Shown here in pieces: positions 1 to 9,788 of a stretch of 64,000 nucleotides of DNA. Numbering within the stretch: position 1 is the first letter of the stretch; each line of letters begins with the position of its first letter. Origin of the DNA: Frigoribacterium sp. PhB160 (GTDB lineage: Bacteria; Actinomycetota; Actinomycetes; Actinomycetales; Microbacteriaceae); NCBI RefSeq assembly GCF_003751785.1, contig NZ_RKIE01000002.1, positions 682,001 through 746,000 of the forward strand. Reading direction: 5' to 3'. The position numbers were made by a program, and so were the translations under genes. The notes beneath the pieces were generated by a model that saw nothing but the letters and a program-made list of their open reading frames with translations, was not told the origin of the DNA and did no database searches.

Positions 1-1
1 C

Positions 2-1159
2 GACCAGCGCGTCGGCCGCGAAGAGGTCCTGAACCACGCGGTCAGCGAGAGCCTCGACAAGTTCTACCGCGAGGCCGTCACCGAGACCGAGATCCGCGTC
101 CTCGGCCGTCCCGAGGCCGACGTCGTCGAGTGGCCCGACGTGAAGGACTTCTCCGGCGACCTCAAGATCGCCGTCGAGGTCGACGTGCGTCCCGAGTTCG
201 ACCTCCCCGCCTACGACGGCATCGAGCTCACGGTCGACACCGTCGAGATCACCGACGACGAGGTCGACGAAGAGCTCTCGAACCTCCGCACGCGCTTCGG
301 CACGCTCGTCACGGTCGACCGTCCCGCCACCACGGGCGACTTCGCCCAGATCGACCTCACCGCCACGATCGGCGACGACGAGGTCGACACGGCCAAGGGC
401 ATCTCGTACGAGCTCGGCTCGGGCGAGCTGATCGAGGGCATCGACGAGGCGCTCGAGTCGCTGACCGCCGGCGAGTCGACCACCTTCGAGTCGAAGCTGC
501 TCGGCGGCGACCGCGAGGGCGAGACCGCCCTGATCGCCGTCACCGTCACCGCCGTCAAGGAGCGCGAGCTGCCCGAGGCCGACGACGACTTCGCCCAGAT
601 CGCCAGCCAGTTCGACACCATCGACGAGCTCAAGGGCGACCTCAAGGAGCAGCTCGCCAAGTCGAAGACCTTCGGCCAGGGCGCCCAGGCGCGCGACCAG
701 GTCGTCGAGAAGCTCCTCGAGGCCGTCGAGATCCCCGTCCCCGAGAAGCTCGTCGAGGACGAGGTGCACCGTCACCTCGAGCAGGAGAACCGCCTCGAGG
801 ACGAGGAGCACCGCGCCGAGGTCAAGGAGAGCAGCGAGAAGGCCTTCCGCAACCAGATCCTCCTCGACGCGATCGCCGAGAAGGAAGAGGTCAAGGTCGA
901 GCAGGACGAGCTCACCCAGTACCTGATCCAGGGCGCCGCCCAGTACGGCATGGAGCCCGGCGAGTTCATCAAGGTCCTCGACCAGAACGGCCAGATCCCC
1001 GCCATGGTCGGCGAGGTGGCGCGCAGCAAGGCGCTGGCCGTCGTCCTGTCGAAGGCCACGGTCGTCGACGGCGAGGGCGCGGCGGTCGACCTGTCGGCCT
1101 TCACCGCCACGGCCGGCGTCGGCGGCGACGACGACCACGCGGGGCACGACCACGCGTAG
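2..1159 (+). CDS. tig: Trigger factor, 5'-truncated by the window edge
   Basis: Ribosome-associated chaperone and peptidyl-prolyl isomerase that meets nascent chains at the exit tunnel. The frame is open from base 2, giving 385 residues; roughly the first 55-65 residues, including the ribosome-binding signature loop, lie outside the window. The end of the ribosome-binding domain is followed by an FKBP-like PPIase domain (about residues 90-175 here) and an acidic helical C-terminal chaperone domain. The C-terminus is Gly/Asp/His-rich and ends [10 protein letters not shown], a possible metal-binding tail. It lies directly upstream of clpP1-clpP2-clpX, the usual actinobacterial order, but a strong hairpin separates it from clpP1. 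A GTG at 140 is internal and not the start. Confidence 0.97.
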   Translation, partial: DQRVGREEVLNHAVSESLDKFYREAVTETEIRVLGRPEADVVEWPDVKDFSGDLKIAVEVDVRPEFDLPAYDGIELTVDTVEITDDEVDEELSNLRTRFGTLVTVDRPATTGDFAQIDLTATIGDDEVDTAKGISYELGSGELIEGIDEALESLTAGESTTFESKLLGGDREGETALIAVTVTAVKERELPEADDDFAQIASQFDTIDELKGDLKEQLAKSKTFGQGAQARDQVVEKLLEAVEIPVPEKLVEDEVHRHLEQENRLEDEEHRAEVKESSEKAFRNQILLDAIAEKEEVKVEQDELTQYLIQGAAQYGMEPGEFIKVLDQNGQIPAMVGEVARSKALAVVLSKATVVDGEGAAVDLSAFTATAGVGGDDDHAGHDHA

Positions 1160-1167
1160 GTCGTCCT

Positions 1168-1212
1168 GACGACGAGGGCCGGGTGCGAGATCGCACCCGG
1201 CCCTCCGTCGTC
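1168..1212 (+). terminator. Rho-independent-like terminator after tig
   Basis: A 21-nt left arm (1168-1188) pairs with 1191-1212 with one bulged C. The stem contains GGGCCGGGTGC and its complement. There is no long T run, as is usual in high-GC actinobacteria. It separates tig from the clpP operon. Confidence 0.8.
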
Positions 1213-1363
1213 CGGGGGCGGTGCCGGGCAGCTGCCCGGCGCCTCCTCGGCCGCTCGTCGGCGGTGCGCCCGAGACTCGGTATTGCCGTGGGCGAACACC
1301 CCGGACCGCTTGCGTTGCACCCGATAGGTTCGACACCAAGCGACAACGAATGGGAGCTCCACC

Positions 1364-1951
1364 ATGGCCGACGTGACACTGCCCAACAGTGTTTTTGACC
1401 GACTGCTCAAAGACCGCATCATCTGGCTCGGTTCCGAGGTGCGGGACGAGAACGCCAACGAGATCGCAGCGAAGCTCCTTCTCCTCGCCGCCGAGGACAG
1501 CGAGAAGGACATCTACCTCTACATCAACTCGCCCGGCGGGTCGATCACGGCCGGCATGGCGATCTACGACGCCATGGAGTTCGTGCCGAACGACATCGTC
1601 ACCGTCGGCATCGGCATGGCCGCGTCGATGGGTCAGCTGCTGCTGACCGCGGGCACCAAGGGCAAGCGGTACATCACCCCGAACGCCCGCGTCCTGCTGC
1701 ACCAGCCGCACGGCGGCTTCGGCGGCACCTCGTCCGACATCCAGACGCAGGCCCAGCTCATCCTCTCGATGAAGCAGCGCCTCGCCGAGATCACGGCGGC
1801 CCAGACGGGCAAGAGCGTCGAGCAGATCAACGAGGACGGCGACCGCGACCGCTGGTTCACGGCGGAAGAGGCCCTCGAGTACGGCTTCGTCGACCACATC
1901 CGCGGCTCGGCCACCGACGTCGTCGGCGGCGCCGGCACCGACCAGTCGTAG
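1364..1951 (+). CDS. clpP1: ATP-dependent Clp protease proteolytic subunit 1
   Basis: Serine peptidase that forms the barrel of the ClpXP/ClpCP proteases; actinobacterial ClpP1 and ClpP2 assemble as a mixed tetradecamer. The 195-residue protein carries the catalytic triad at Ser88 (GMAASMG), His113 (LLHQP) and Asp162 (DRDRW). The Ser-His-Asp spacing matches E. coli ClpP (97/122/171) when aligned by hand. It starts at ATG 1364 behind a GGGAG-like ribosome site. clpP2 follows 41 bp downstream, so the pair is probably one transcript. I looked for a ClgR-type operator upstream and did not find a convincing one. Confidence 0.97.
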   Translation: MADVTLPNSVFDRLLKDRIIWLGSEVRDENANEIAAKLLLLAAEDSEKDIYLYINSPGGSITAGMAIYDAMEFVPNDIVTVGIGMAASMGQLLLTAGTKGKRYITPNARVLLHQPHGGFGGTSSDIQTQAQLILSMKQRLAEITAAQTGKSVEQINEDGDRDRWFTAEEALEYGFVDHIRGSATDVVGGAGTDQS

Positions 1952-1992
1952 CCGAACCCTCCCCGATCGTCAGCAGAGAAAGAGACAGACTC

Positions 1993-2655
1993 ATGGAACT
2001 CCCGATGATGGGCGGCGCGGGCCGACTGCAGACCCCCAGCTCCCGGTACATCCTCCCCAGCTTCGAAGAGCGCACGGCCTACGGCTACAAGCGCCAGGAC
2101 CCGTACGCCAAGCTGTTCGAGGACCGCATCGTCTTCCTCGGCGTGCAGGTCGACGACGCCTCGGCGGACGACATCATGGCCCAGCTGCTCGTGCTCGAGA
2201 GCATGGACCCCGACCGCGACATCACGCTCTACATCAACTCGCCCGGCGGCTCGTTCACGGCCATGACGGCGATCTACGACACGATGCAGTACATCCGTCC
2301 CGAGATCCAGACGGTGTGCCTCGGCCAGGCGGCCTCGGCCGCGGCCGTGCTGCTCGCGGCCGGCCAGCCCGGCAAGCGCCTGGCGCTGCCGAACGCCCGG
2401 GTGCTCATCCACCAGCCGTCCACCGGCGGCAGCGGCGGCGGACAGGCGTCCGACATCGAGATCCAGGCGGCCGAGGTGCTCCGCATGCGCACCTGGCTCG
2501 AGGAGACGCTGTCGAAGCACTCGAACAAGACGCCGCAGGAGGTCAACCGCGACATCGAGCGCGACAACATCCTCGGCGCCGACGAGGCGCTCGCCTACGG
2601 TCTCGTCGACCAGGTGCTCACCTCGCGCAAGAACCAGCCGGCGCTCACGCGCTGA
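1993..2655 (+). CDS. clpP2: ATP-dependent Clp protease proteolytic subunit 2
   Basis: Second ClpP paralogue, 220 residues, partner of ClpP1 in the mixed Clp peptidase. Triad by hand alignment: Ser115 (GQAASAA), His140 (LIHQP) and Asp191 (IERDN). A Gly-rich insertion (about residues 144-150) widens the His-Asp spacing by two. The N-terminus is longer than that of ClpP1 and includes the [18 protein letters not shown] stretch typical of actinobacterial ClpP2. It starts at ATG 1993 after a purine-rich stretch (AGAGAAAGAG) and ends just before a perfect terminator hairpin, so clpX has its own transcription start or depends on read-through. Confidence 0.97.
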   Translation: MELPMMGGAGRLQTPSSRYILPSFEERTAYGYKRQDPYAKLFEDRIVFLGVQVDDASADDIMAQLLVLESMDPDRDITLYINSPGGSFTAMTAIYDTMQYIRPEIQTVCLGQAASAAAVLLAAGQPGKRLALPNARVLIHQPSTGGSGGGQASDIEIQAAEVLRMRTWLEETLSKHSNKTPQEVNRDIERDNILGADEALAYGLVDQVLTSRKNQPALTR

Positions 2656-2683
2656 CGCCGCGCGGCCTCCACGCCGCGCACCT

Positions 2684-2713
2684 CGAGGCCCCGGGCGGAC
2701 GCCCGGGGCCTCG
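2684..2713 (+). terminator. Terminator after clpP2
   Basis: Perfect 13-bp stem (2684-2696 with 2701-2713; CGAGGCCCCGGGC and complement) with a 4-nt loop, 28 bp after the clpP2 stop. Confidence 0.85.
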
Positions 2714-2830
2714 TCGCGTCCGGCGCAGGCGCGAATGGCCGGGCGGGGGTCCGTGAGTGTCGGGGGATCGGGTTAGGCTCGGTGGACGGCGTCCGACAGG
2801 GGGCGTCGACGAGCGACAGGGAGGCCGGGC

Positions 2831-4111
<1,281 letters not shown>

Positions 4112-4128
4112 CCGGCGGGCGTCGGGAC

Positions 4129-4161
4129 GACGACCCCGCTCGAGAGAGCGGGCGGGTCGTC
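4129..4161 (+). terminator. Terminator after clpX
   Basis: Imperfect hairpin GACGACC-CCGCT / AGCGGG-GGTCGTC with a short CGAGAG loop, 17 bp after the clpX stop. Confidence 0.7.
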
Positions 4162-4192
4162 ACCGGCGAGGAGGCTCGCTAGGGTCGGGCGC

Positions 4193-5011
4193 ATGAGCGA
4201 GCGCCCCGAGACCCCCGCCCGGTACACCCACGGCCACCACGAGAGCGTGCTGCGCAGCCACACGTGGCGGACGGTCGACAACAGCGCCGCGTACCTGGCG
4301 CCGCTGCTCCGGCCGGGCCGGTCGCTGCTCGACGTGGGGTCGGGCCCGGGCACGATCACCGTCGACCTGGCCGACCGGCTCGCCCCCGGTCGCGTCGTCG
4401 GGGTGGACTCGGCCTCCGTCGTCGTCGAGCAGGCGACGGCCCTGGCCCGAGAGCGCGGCGTCGAGAACGTCGAGTTCGTCACGGCCGACCTGTACGCGCT
4501 GCCCTTCGACGACGACACGTTCGACGTCGTCCACGCGCACCAGGTGCTCCAGCACGTCGGCGACCCGGTCGCCGCGCTCCGCGAGATGCGGCGGGTGGCC
4601 GTGCCCGGCGGTGTCGTCGCGGCGCGCGAGGTCGACTACCACGGCGTCGTCTGGGCTCCGGAGTCGCCCGGCCTCGAGCGGTGGATGGACGTCTACCAGC
4701 AGGTGCACCGCGGCAACGGCGGCGAGCCCGACGCCGGCAGGCGCCTGCGCGGGTGGGCGCTCGAGGCGGGCCTGACCGACGTCGTGAGCAGCGCCTCCGT
4801 GTGGTGCTTCGCCTCGGACGAGGAGCGTGCGTGGTGGGGGGACAGCTGGGCCGCGCGGGCGACGCAGTCGGCGTTCCACGGCGACGCGATCGGCAAGGGC
4901 GTGGCGACCGACGCCGAGCTGCGGGGCATCGCCGACGCGTGGCTCGCGTGGCGCGACGCCCCGGACGGCACGCTGTTCATGCCGCACGGCGAGGTGCTCG
5001 CCCGGGCATGA
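4193..5011 (+). CDS. Class I SAM-dependent methyltransferase (Methyltransf_11/UbiE-like)
   Basis: Predicted soluble methyltransferase of 272 residues, substrate unknown. Motif I is LLDVGSGPG at residues 45-53. An acidic motif II region (VVGVDSA) follows, then the [14 protein letters not shown] segment typical of UbiE/ArsM-like enzymes. It starts at ATG 4193. It is a monocistronic unit between clpX and the convergent valS operon, whose end lies 25 bp away. Homologues of this type methylate small molecules or quinones, but nothing nearby identifies the substrate. Confidence 0.85.
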   Translation: MSERPETPARYTHGHHESVLRSHTWRTVDNSAAYLAPLLRPGRSLLDVGSGPGTITVDLADRLAPGRVVGVDSASVVVEQATALARERGVENVEFVTADLYALPFDDDTFDVVHAHQVLQHVGDPVAALREMRRVAVPGGVVAAREVDYHGVVWAPESPGLERWMDVYQQVHRGNGGEPDAGRRLRGWALEAGLTDVVSSASVWCFASDEERAWWGDSWAARATQSAFHGDAIGKGVATDAELRGIADAWLAWRDAPDGTLFMPHGEVLARA

Positions 5012-5036
5012 TCCGGGCGGGTCGGTCGGCGCGGGG

Positions 5037-5297
5037 CTAGTCGTCGGCGTCGAGCTCGCCGTCGACGGGCTCGTGCACGTGCGCCTCACCCGTGACGGCG
5101 TCGACCCGGATGACGGTCCCGTCGTCGAGCTCGACGACGGGCCGGTGCTCGAGCCACGTGAGGGTCCATCGCCACGACGAGGCGTCGACGCCCTGCTCGG
5201 CGAGCTCGCGCTCGACCTGGGCGACCGCCCCGACGACCGGGGCGGGGAGGGCGGCCGGCGCCGCGCCTCCCACGGCCCAGCGGGTGCCGAGCTGCAT
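5037..5297 (-). CDS. Small conserved-looking protein coupled to valS (86 aa)
   Basis: An 86-residue ORF whose ATG (5297-5295) shares one base with the valS stop (TGATG), so translation is probably coupled. The sequence is a compact acidic domain with a predicted amphipathic helix (VERELAEQGVD) followed by beta-like segments around RPVVELDDGTVIRVD. It has no cysteines, signal peptide or membrane segment. I do not recognise the family. Codon use matches its neighbours and the frame ends cleanly, which argues for a real gene. The convergent methyltransferase stop is only 25 bp away. Confidence 0.7.
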   Translation of the reverse strand: MQLGTRWAVGGAAPAALPAPVVGAVAQVERELAEQGVDASSWRWTLTWLEHRPVVELDDGTVIRVDAVTGEAHVHEPVDGELDADD

Positions 5298-7921
5298 CAG
5301 GCGCCCGCCGCCGGGGCGACGGGAGCCGCTGCGGCCGGGGCCTCGGGCAGCTCGCCGAGCTCGATGCTCGCGACGGCGAGCGAGTCGCCCTCGACCAGCT
5401 CGAGCGACTGGATCTTGCCGACCGCGGCGAGGTCGGACATCGCGCCGCGCAGCACCTCGAGCTGGGCCGCCGGGGCCTGGATCGTCGCCTGCACGACGGG
5501 CGTCTTCTGCGACGCCTTCGCGTCGGACTTCGCCCGCCGGACTCCGATCAGCGCCTCGCCGACGAGCGCGAGCAGGCCGGAGGCGGGCGCCACGTCGCCG
5601 AGCTCGGCGACGGTCGGCCAGGCGGCCCGGTGCACCGAGTCGTCGTGCGTCCACGACCAGACCTCCTCCGTCGCGAAGGGCAGGTAGGGGGCGAGGAGGC
5701 GGAGCAGGCCGTCCAGGACCGTGCGGAGCGCCAGCACGGCCGAGGCCTGCTCGGCGGGGGTCGCGGCCCCGTACGCGCGCTCCTTGACGAGCTCGAGGTA
5801 GTCGTCGCAGAAGGTCCAGAAGAACTTCTCCGTCGCCTCGAGCGCGCGGGCGTGGTCGTAGGCCTCGAGGGCCTCGGTGGCGGTGGTCGCCACGGCGGCG
5901 AACTCGGCCACGAGGTCGCGGTCGAGCGGCTCGGTGATCGCGTGCTCGCCCGAGGGCAGCTCGAACGAGTACACGAACTTGGCGGCGTTCAGCACCTTGA
6001 TCGCCAGGCGTCGGCCGATCTTGATCTGCTTCGGGTTCTGCGGGTCGAAGGCGGCGTCGGTGCCGAGCCGGCTCGAGGCCGCCCAGTAGCGCACCGCGTC
6101 CGAGCCGTGGTCGTCGAGCATCGCGGCCGGGGTGACGACGTTGCCCTTCGACTTCGACATCTTCTTGCGGTCGGGGTCGACGATGAAGCCGGAGATCGAG
6201 GCGTTCCGCCACGGCACCGTGCCGTGCTCGAGCTGCGACCGGAGGGCCGTCGAGAAGAGCCAGGTGCGGATGATGTCCTGGCCCTGCGGGCGCAGCGAGT
6301 ACGGGAAGACGAGGTCGAACAGCTCGGGGTCGACCTCCCAGCCGCCGGCCAGCTGCGGGGTCAGCGACGAGGTGGCCCACGTGTCCATCACGTCGAGCTC
6401 GCCCTGGAAGCCGCCGGGCACGCCGCGCTGCGACTCGTCGTAGCCGGGGGCGGGGTCGCTCGAGGGGTCGACGGGAAGCGAGGCCTCGTCGGGCACGATG
6501 ACGTCGTCGAAGACGGGGTTGCCGTCGGCGTCGAGGGGGTACCAGACCGGCAGGGGCACGCCGAAGAAGCGCTGGCGGGAGATGAGCCAGTCGCCGTTCA
6601 GGCCGTCGACCCAGTTCTCGTAGCGGACCCGCATGAAGTCGGGGTGGAAGCCCACCTGGCGACCGCGCTCGAGCAGCGACTGCTTCAGGGCCTCGTCGCG
6701 GGCCCCGTTGACGATGTACCACTGACGCGTCGAGACGATCTCGAGCGGCTTGTCGCCCTTCTCGAAGAACTTCACGGGGTGCGAGATCTTCCGGATCTCG
6801 CCGACGAGCTCGCCCGAGGCGGTCAGCTGCTCGACCACGGCCTGCTTCGCGCTGAAGACCGTCTTGCCGGCGAGCTGGGCGTAGGCCTCGCGGCCCGCCT
6901 CCGACTCGATCGCGGCGGGCGCCTCGCTGACGAACCGGCCGTCGAAGCCGATCACCGCGCGGTTGGGCAGTTGCAGCTCGCGCCACCAGACGACGTCGTT
7001 CGTGTCGCCGAAGGTGCAGACCATCGCGATGCCCGATCCCTTGTCGGGCTGCGCGAGCCGGTGCGCCAGGACGGGCACCTCGACGTCGAAGAGGGGGGAG
7101 CGGACCGTCGTGCCGAAGAGGGCCTGGTAGCGCTCGTCGTCGGGGTGGGCGACCAGGGCGACGCAGGCGGGGAGCAGCTCGGGGCGCGTCGTGTCGATGA
7201 GCACGTCGCCCTGGCCGTCGGTGCGGTGGAAGGCGAGCTTGTGGTAAGCCCCGGGCACCTCCTTGTCCTCCAGCTCGGCCTGCGCGACCGCGGTGCGGAA
7301 GGTGACGTCCCACAGCGTCGGGGCGTCGGCCTGGTACGCCTCGCCGCGGGCGAGGTTGCGGAGGAACGCCTTCTGCGCCATCGCCTGCGAGCGGTCGTCG
7401 ATGGTGCGGTAGCTCTGGGTCCAGTCGACCGAGAGGCCGAGCTTCCGCCAGACGTCCTCGAACTGCTTCTCGTCCTCGACGGTGAGGCGCTCGCAGAGCT
7501 CGACGAAGTTGCGGCGCGAGATCGGCACCTGGTCGGCGGCCTTGGCGGACTTGCCGTCGCCGCCCTCGAAGGGAGGCGTGAAGTCGGCGTCGTAGGGCAG
7601 CGACGGGTCGCAGCGCACGCCGTAGAAGTTCTGCACGCGGCGCTCGGTCGGCAGGCCGTTGTCGTCCCAGCCCATCGGGTAGAAGACGCTCGCGCCGCGC
7701 ATGCGCTCGAACCGCGCCTTGACGTCGGTGTGCGTATAGCTGAAGACGTGGCCGATGTGCAGGCTGCCCGACGCGGTCGGGGGCGGCGTGTCGATCGAGA
7801 ACACGGAGGCGCGGGTCGCTTGGCCGCGGTCGAACCGGTAGGTGCCCGAGTCCTCCCACGACTGGCCCCAGCGGGCTTCGAGCCCCTCGAGAGCGGGCTT
7901 CTCGGGCATCGGTGACGTCAT
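5297..7921 (-). CDS. valS: Valine--tRNA ligase
   Basis: Charges tRNA-Val. The 874-residue class I synthetase has HIGH as HIGH (residues 55-58, in ASGSLHIGHV) and KMSKS around residue 587 (KKMSKSKGN), with the CP1 editing domain between them. I chose ATG 7921 because GGAG lies about 6 nt upstream and the protein then begins MTSPMPEKPALEGLEARW. A longer open frame up to 8014 has no ribosome site. The next gene overlaps its stop. The upstream 219 bp is a divergent spacer shared with the ProP-type transporter. Confidence 0.97.
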   Translation of the reverse strand: MTSPMPEKPALEGLEARWGQSWEDSGTYRFDRGQATRASVFSIDTPPPTASGSLHIGHVFSYTHTDVKARFERMRGASVFYPMGWDDNGLPTERRVQNFYGVRCDPSLPYDADFTPPFEGGDGKSAKAADQVPISRRNFVELCERLTVEDEKQFEDVWRKLGLSVDWTQSYRTIDDRSQAMAQKAFLRNLARGEAYQADAPTLWDVTFRTAVAQAELEDKEVPGAYHKLAFHRTDGQGDVLIDTTRPELLPACVALVAHPDDERYQALFGTTVRSPLFDVEVPVLAHRLAQPDKGSGIAMVCTFGDTNDVVWWRELQLPNRAVIGFDGRFVSEAPAAIESEAGREAYAQLAGKTVFSAKQAVVEQLTASGELVGEIRKISHPVKFFEKGDKPLEIVSTRQWYIVNGARDEALKQSLLERGRQVGFHPDFMRVRYENWVDGLNGDWLISRQRFFGVPLPVWYPLDADGNPVFDDVIVPDEASLPVDPSSDPAPGYDESQRGVPGGFQGELDVMDTWATSSLTPQLAGGWEVDPELFDLVFPYSLRPQGQDIIRTWLFSTALRSQLEHGTVPWRNASISGFIVDPDRKKMSKSKGNVVTPAAMLDDHGSDAVRYWAASSRLGTDAAFDPQNPKQIKIGRRLAIKVLNAAKFVYSFELPSGEHAITEPLDRDLVAEFAAVATTATEALEAYDHARALEATEKFFWTFCDDYLELVKERAYGAATPAEQASAVLALRTVLDGLLRLLAPYLPFATEEVWSWTHDDSVHRAAWPTVAELGDVAPASGLLALVGEALIGVRRAKSDAKASQKTPVVQATIQAPAAQLEVLRGAMSDLAAVGKIQSLELVEGDSLAVASIELGELPEAPAAAAPVAPAAGA

Positions 7922-8140
7922 GGGGCACTCCGGTTCTGTGGACGGCGCCGTGTCGGTGGGGAGGCGCCTGGCTGTGGGACCGGGCCAGTCTACGCGCGGC
8001 CCGTCGTCGGGCACGGAAACCTGCGGTCAGGGCAGTGTTGCGGTGCCTGCACTGGAACTGACATGCCACTTGCTGTTAGTCTCGTTCGGTTTTTGCCCGA
8101 CACCGCGGTCGTGCTCCGCCCGACAACCCGGAGGCATCCC

Positions 8141-9676
8141 ATGTCAGCCAAGAAGCACCCGCCGAAGTCCACCCGACGCCAACTGACCACCGACGACGTC
8201 ACCGTCGTCGAGGAGTCCATGCTCAAGCGCGCCGTCAGCGCCGCCGCCCTCGGCAACGCCATGGAGTGGTTCGACTTCGGCGTCTACGCCTACATCACCA
8301 CGACGATCGCGCAGGTCTTCTTCCCGCCCGGCAACGACGCGCTCAACATCCTCTTCACCTTCGGCACCTTCACGGCCGCCTTCGTCGTCCGGCCCATCGG
8401 CGGTGCCTTCTTCGGCCCGCTCGGCGACCGCATCGGCCGCCAGAAGGTGCTGGCCATGACGATGATCCTCATGGCGGCGGGCACGCTCGCGATCGGCCTC
8501 ATCCCGTCGTACGCGACCATCGGCATCTGGGCGCCGATCCTGCTGCTGCTGGCGCGCCTCCTGCAGGGGTTCTCGACCGGCGGGGAGTACGGCGGGGCGG
8601 CGACGTTCATCGCCGAGTACTCGCCCGACAAGCGGCGCGGCTTCATGGGCTCGTGGCTCGAGTTCGGCACCCTCGGCGGCTACGTGCTCGGCGCGTCGCT
8701 CGTCACGGCCCTGCAGCTCGGCCTGAGCGAGGAGGCGCTGCTCGGCTGGGGCTGGCGCATCCCGTTCATCGTCGCCGGGCCCCTCGGCCTGATCGGCCTC
8801 TACCTCCGCCTCAAGCTCGAGGAGACCCCCGCGTTCCAGAAGCAGCAGGCGGAGGCGTCGGAGCGCGAGCACCAGAAGGTGCCGTTCCTCACGCTGTTCC
8901 GCGAGAACTGGCGCGCCCTGATCGTCTGCGTCGGACTCGTGCTCGTCTTCAACGTGACCGACTACATGCTGCTCTCGTACATGCCGACCTACCTGTCGAA
9001 CACCCTGGGCCGAGACGCGACGAGCGGGCTGCTGTTCATCATCGTCGTGATGGTGCTGATGATGCTCGTCATCACGTTCGGCGGGCGCCTCAGCGACCGC
9101 TTCGGTCGCCGGCCGGTGCTGTTCGCCGGCTGCATCGGGTTCCTGGTGCTGTCGTTCCCGGCGCTGCGCATGGTGCAGAGCGACAACGGCGTGCTCTCGT
9201 TCGCCGGCCTGCTCGTGCTCGGCCTCGTGCTCGTCACGTTCACGTCGACGATGCCCTCGACGCTGCCCGCGCTGTTCCCGACGATCATCCGCTACGGCGC
9301 CCTCGCCATCGCGTTCAACGTGTCCGTCTCGCTCTTCGGCGGCACGACGCCCCTCGCGACGGAGGCGCTGGTCGTCTGGGCGGAGGGCCGCGGCTTCGGC
9401 TGGGCGCACGACATCCCCGCGTTCTACCTCATGGCCGCCGCGGTCATCGGCCTCGTGGCCGTCTGGTTCACCAAGGAGACCGCGAACGAGCCGCTGCTCG
9501 GCTCCGGCCCGACCGTCGCCACCGACGACGAGGCCCGCGAGCTGATCGCCGCCTACTCGGACGAGTCGAGCGACGTCGCCAAGTCCGACTGGGCGCTCGC
9601 CTTCGCCGAGTCCGGGCCGATCACCGTCATCAAGCCCGACGCGCCCGCCGACGAGTCGGAGCCCGCCAAGGCCTGA
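8141..9676 (+). CDS. MFS transporter, metabolite:H+ symporter (ProP-like)
   Basis: Predicted 12-helix inner-membrane symporter of 511 residues in the MHS family (osmoprotectant, citrate or ketoglutarate carriers). Visible family motifs are ALGNAMEWFDFGVYAY at the first helix, GDRIGRQKVL between helices 2 and 3, and RLLQGFSTGGEYGGAA in helix 4-5. Start ATG 8141 has GGAGG 6 nt upstream; an open extension to 8063 is not needed. The closest family picture is ProP (proline/glycine betaine), but the exact substrate cannot be read from sequence. It lacks an obvious C-terminal coiled coil of the E. coli ProP type. Confidence 0.85.
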   Translation: MSAKKHPPKSTRRQLTTDDVTVVEESMLKRAVSAAALGNAMEWFDFGVYAYITTTIAQVFFPPGNDALNILFTFGTFTAAFVVRPIGGAFFGPLGDRIGRQKVLAMTMILMAAGTLAIGLIPSYATIGIWAPILLLLARLLQGFSTGGEYGGAATFIAEYSPDKRRGFMGSWLEFGTLGGYVLGASLVTALQLGLSEEALLGWGWRIPFIVAGPLGLIGLYLRLKLEETPAFQKQQAEASEREHQKVPFLTLFRENWRALIVCVGLVLVFNVTDYMLLSYMPTYLSNTLGRDATSGLLFIIVVMVLMMLVITFGGRLSDRFGRRPVLFAGCIGFLVLSFPALRMVQSDNGVLSFAGLLVLGLVLVTFTSTMPSTLPALFPTIIRYGALAIAFNVSVSLFGGTTPLATEALVVWAEGRGFGWAHDIPAFYLMAAAVIGLVAVWFTKETANEPLLGSGPTVATDDEARELIAAYSDESSDVAKSDWALAFAESGPITVIKPDAPADESEPAKA

Positions 9677-9695
9677 CGGGCCCGGCTCGACCGAC

Positions 9696-9742
9696 GAGAC
9701 CCCCCGGAGCCGCGCGCACCCCTGCGCGCGCCGGGGGGTCTC
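9696..9742. terminator. Bidirectional terminator between the MFS gene and the ABC importer
   Basis: Long two-part hairpin: GAGACCCCCCGG (9696-9707) pairs with 9731-9742, and CGCGCGCA (9711-9718) with 9723-9730. It lies between two convergent genes. Confidence 0.85.
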
Positions 9743-9788
9743 CGCGTGTCCGCGGGGTGCAGGCGCGCCTCCCCCCGCGGCCTCGCCG

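Noticed and set aside
1281-1363. Possible ClgR-type operator or promoter upstream of clpP1
   Set aside because: TTGCAC and CGCTTGCG are present, but neither a properly spaced -10 nor the ClgR consensus could be found.
5630-7915. A 761-codon plus-strand frame opposite valS
   Set aside because: Pure antisense shadow; valS motifs are on the minus strand.
8020-8110. A promoter for the ProP-like gene (CTGACA / TTAGTCT)
   Set aside because: Spacing between the boxes is poor (about 12-13 bp), so I could not support it.
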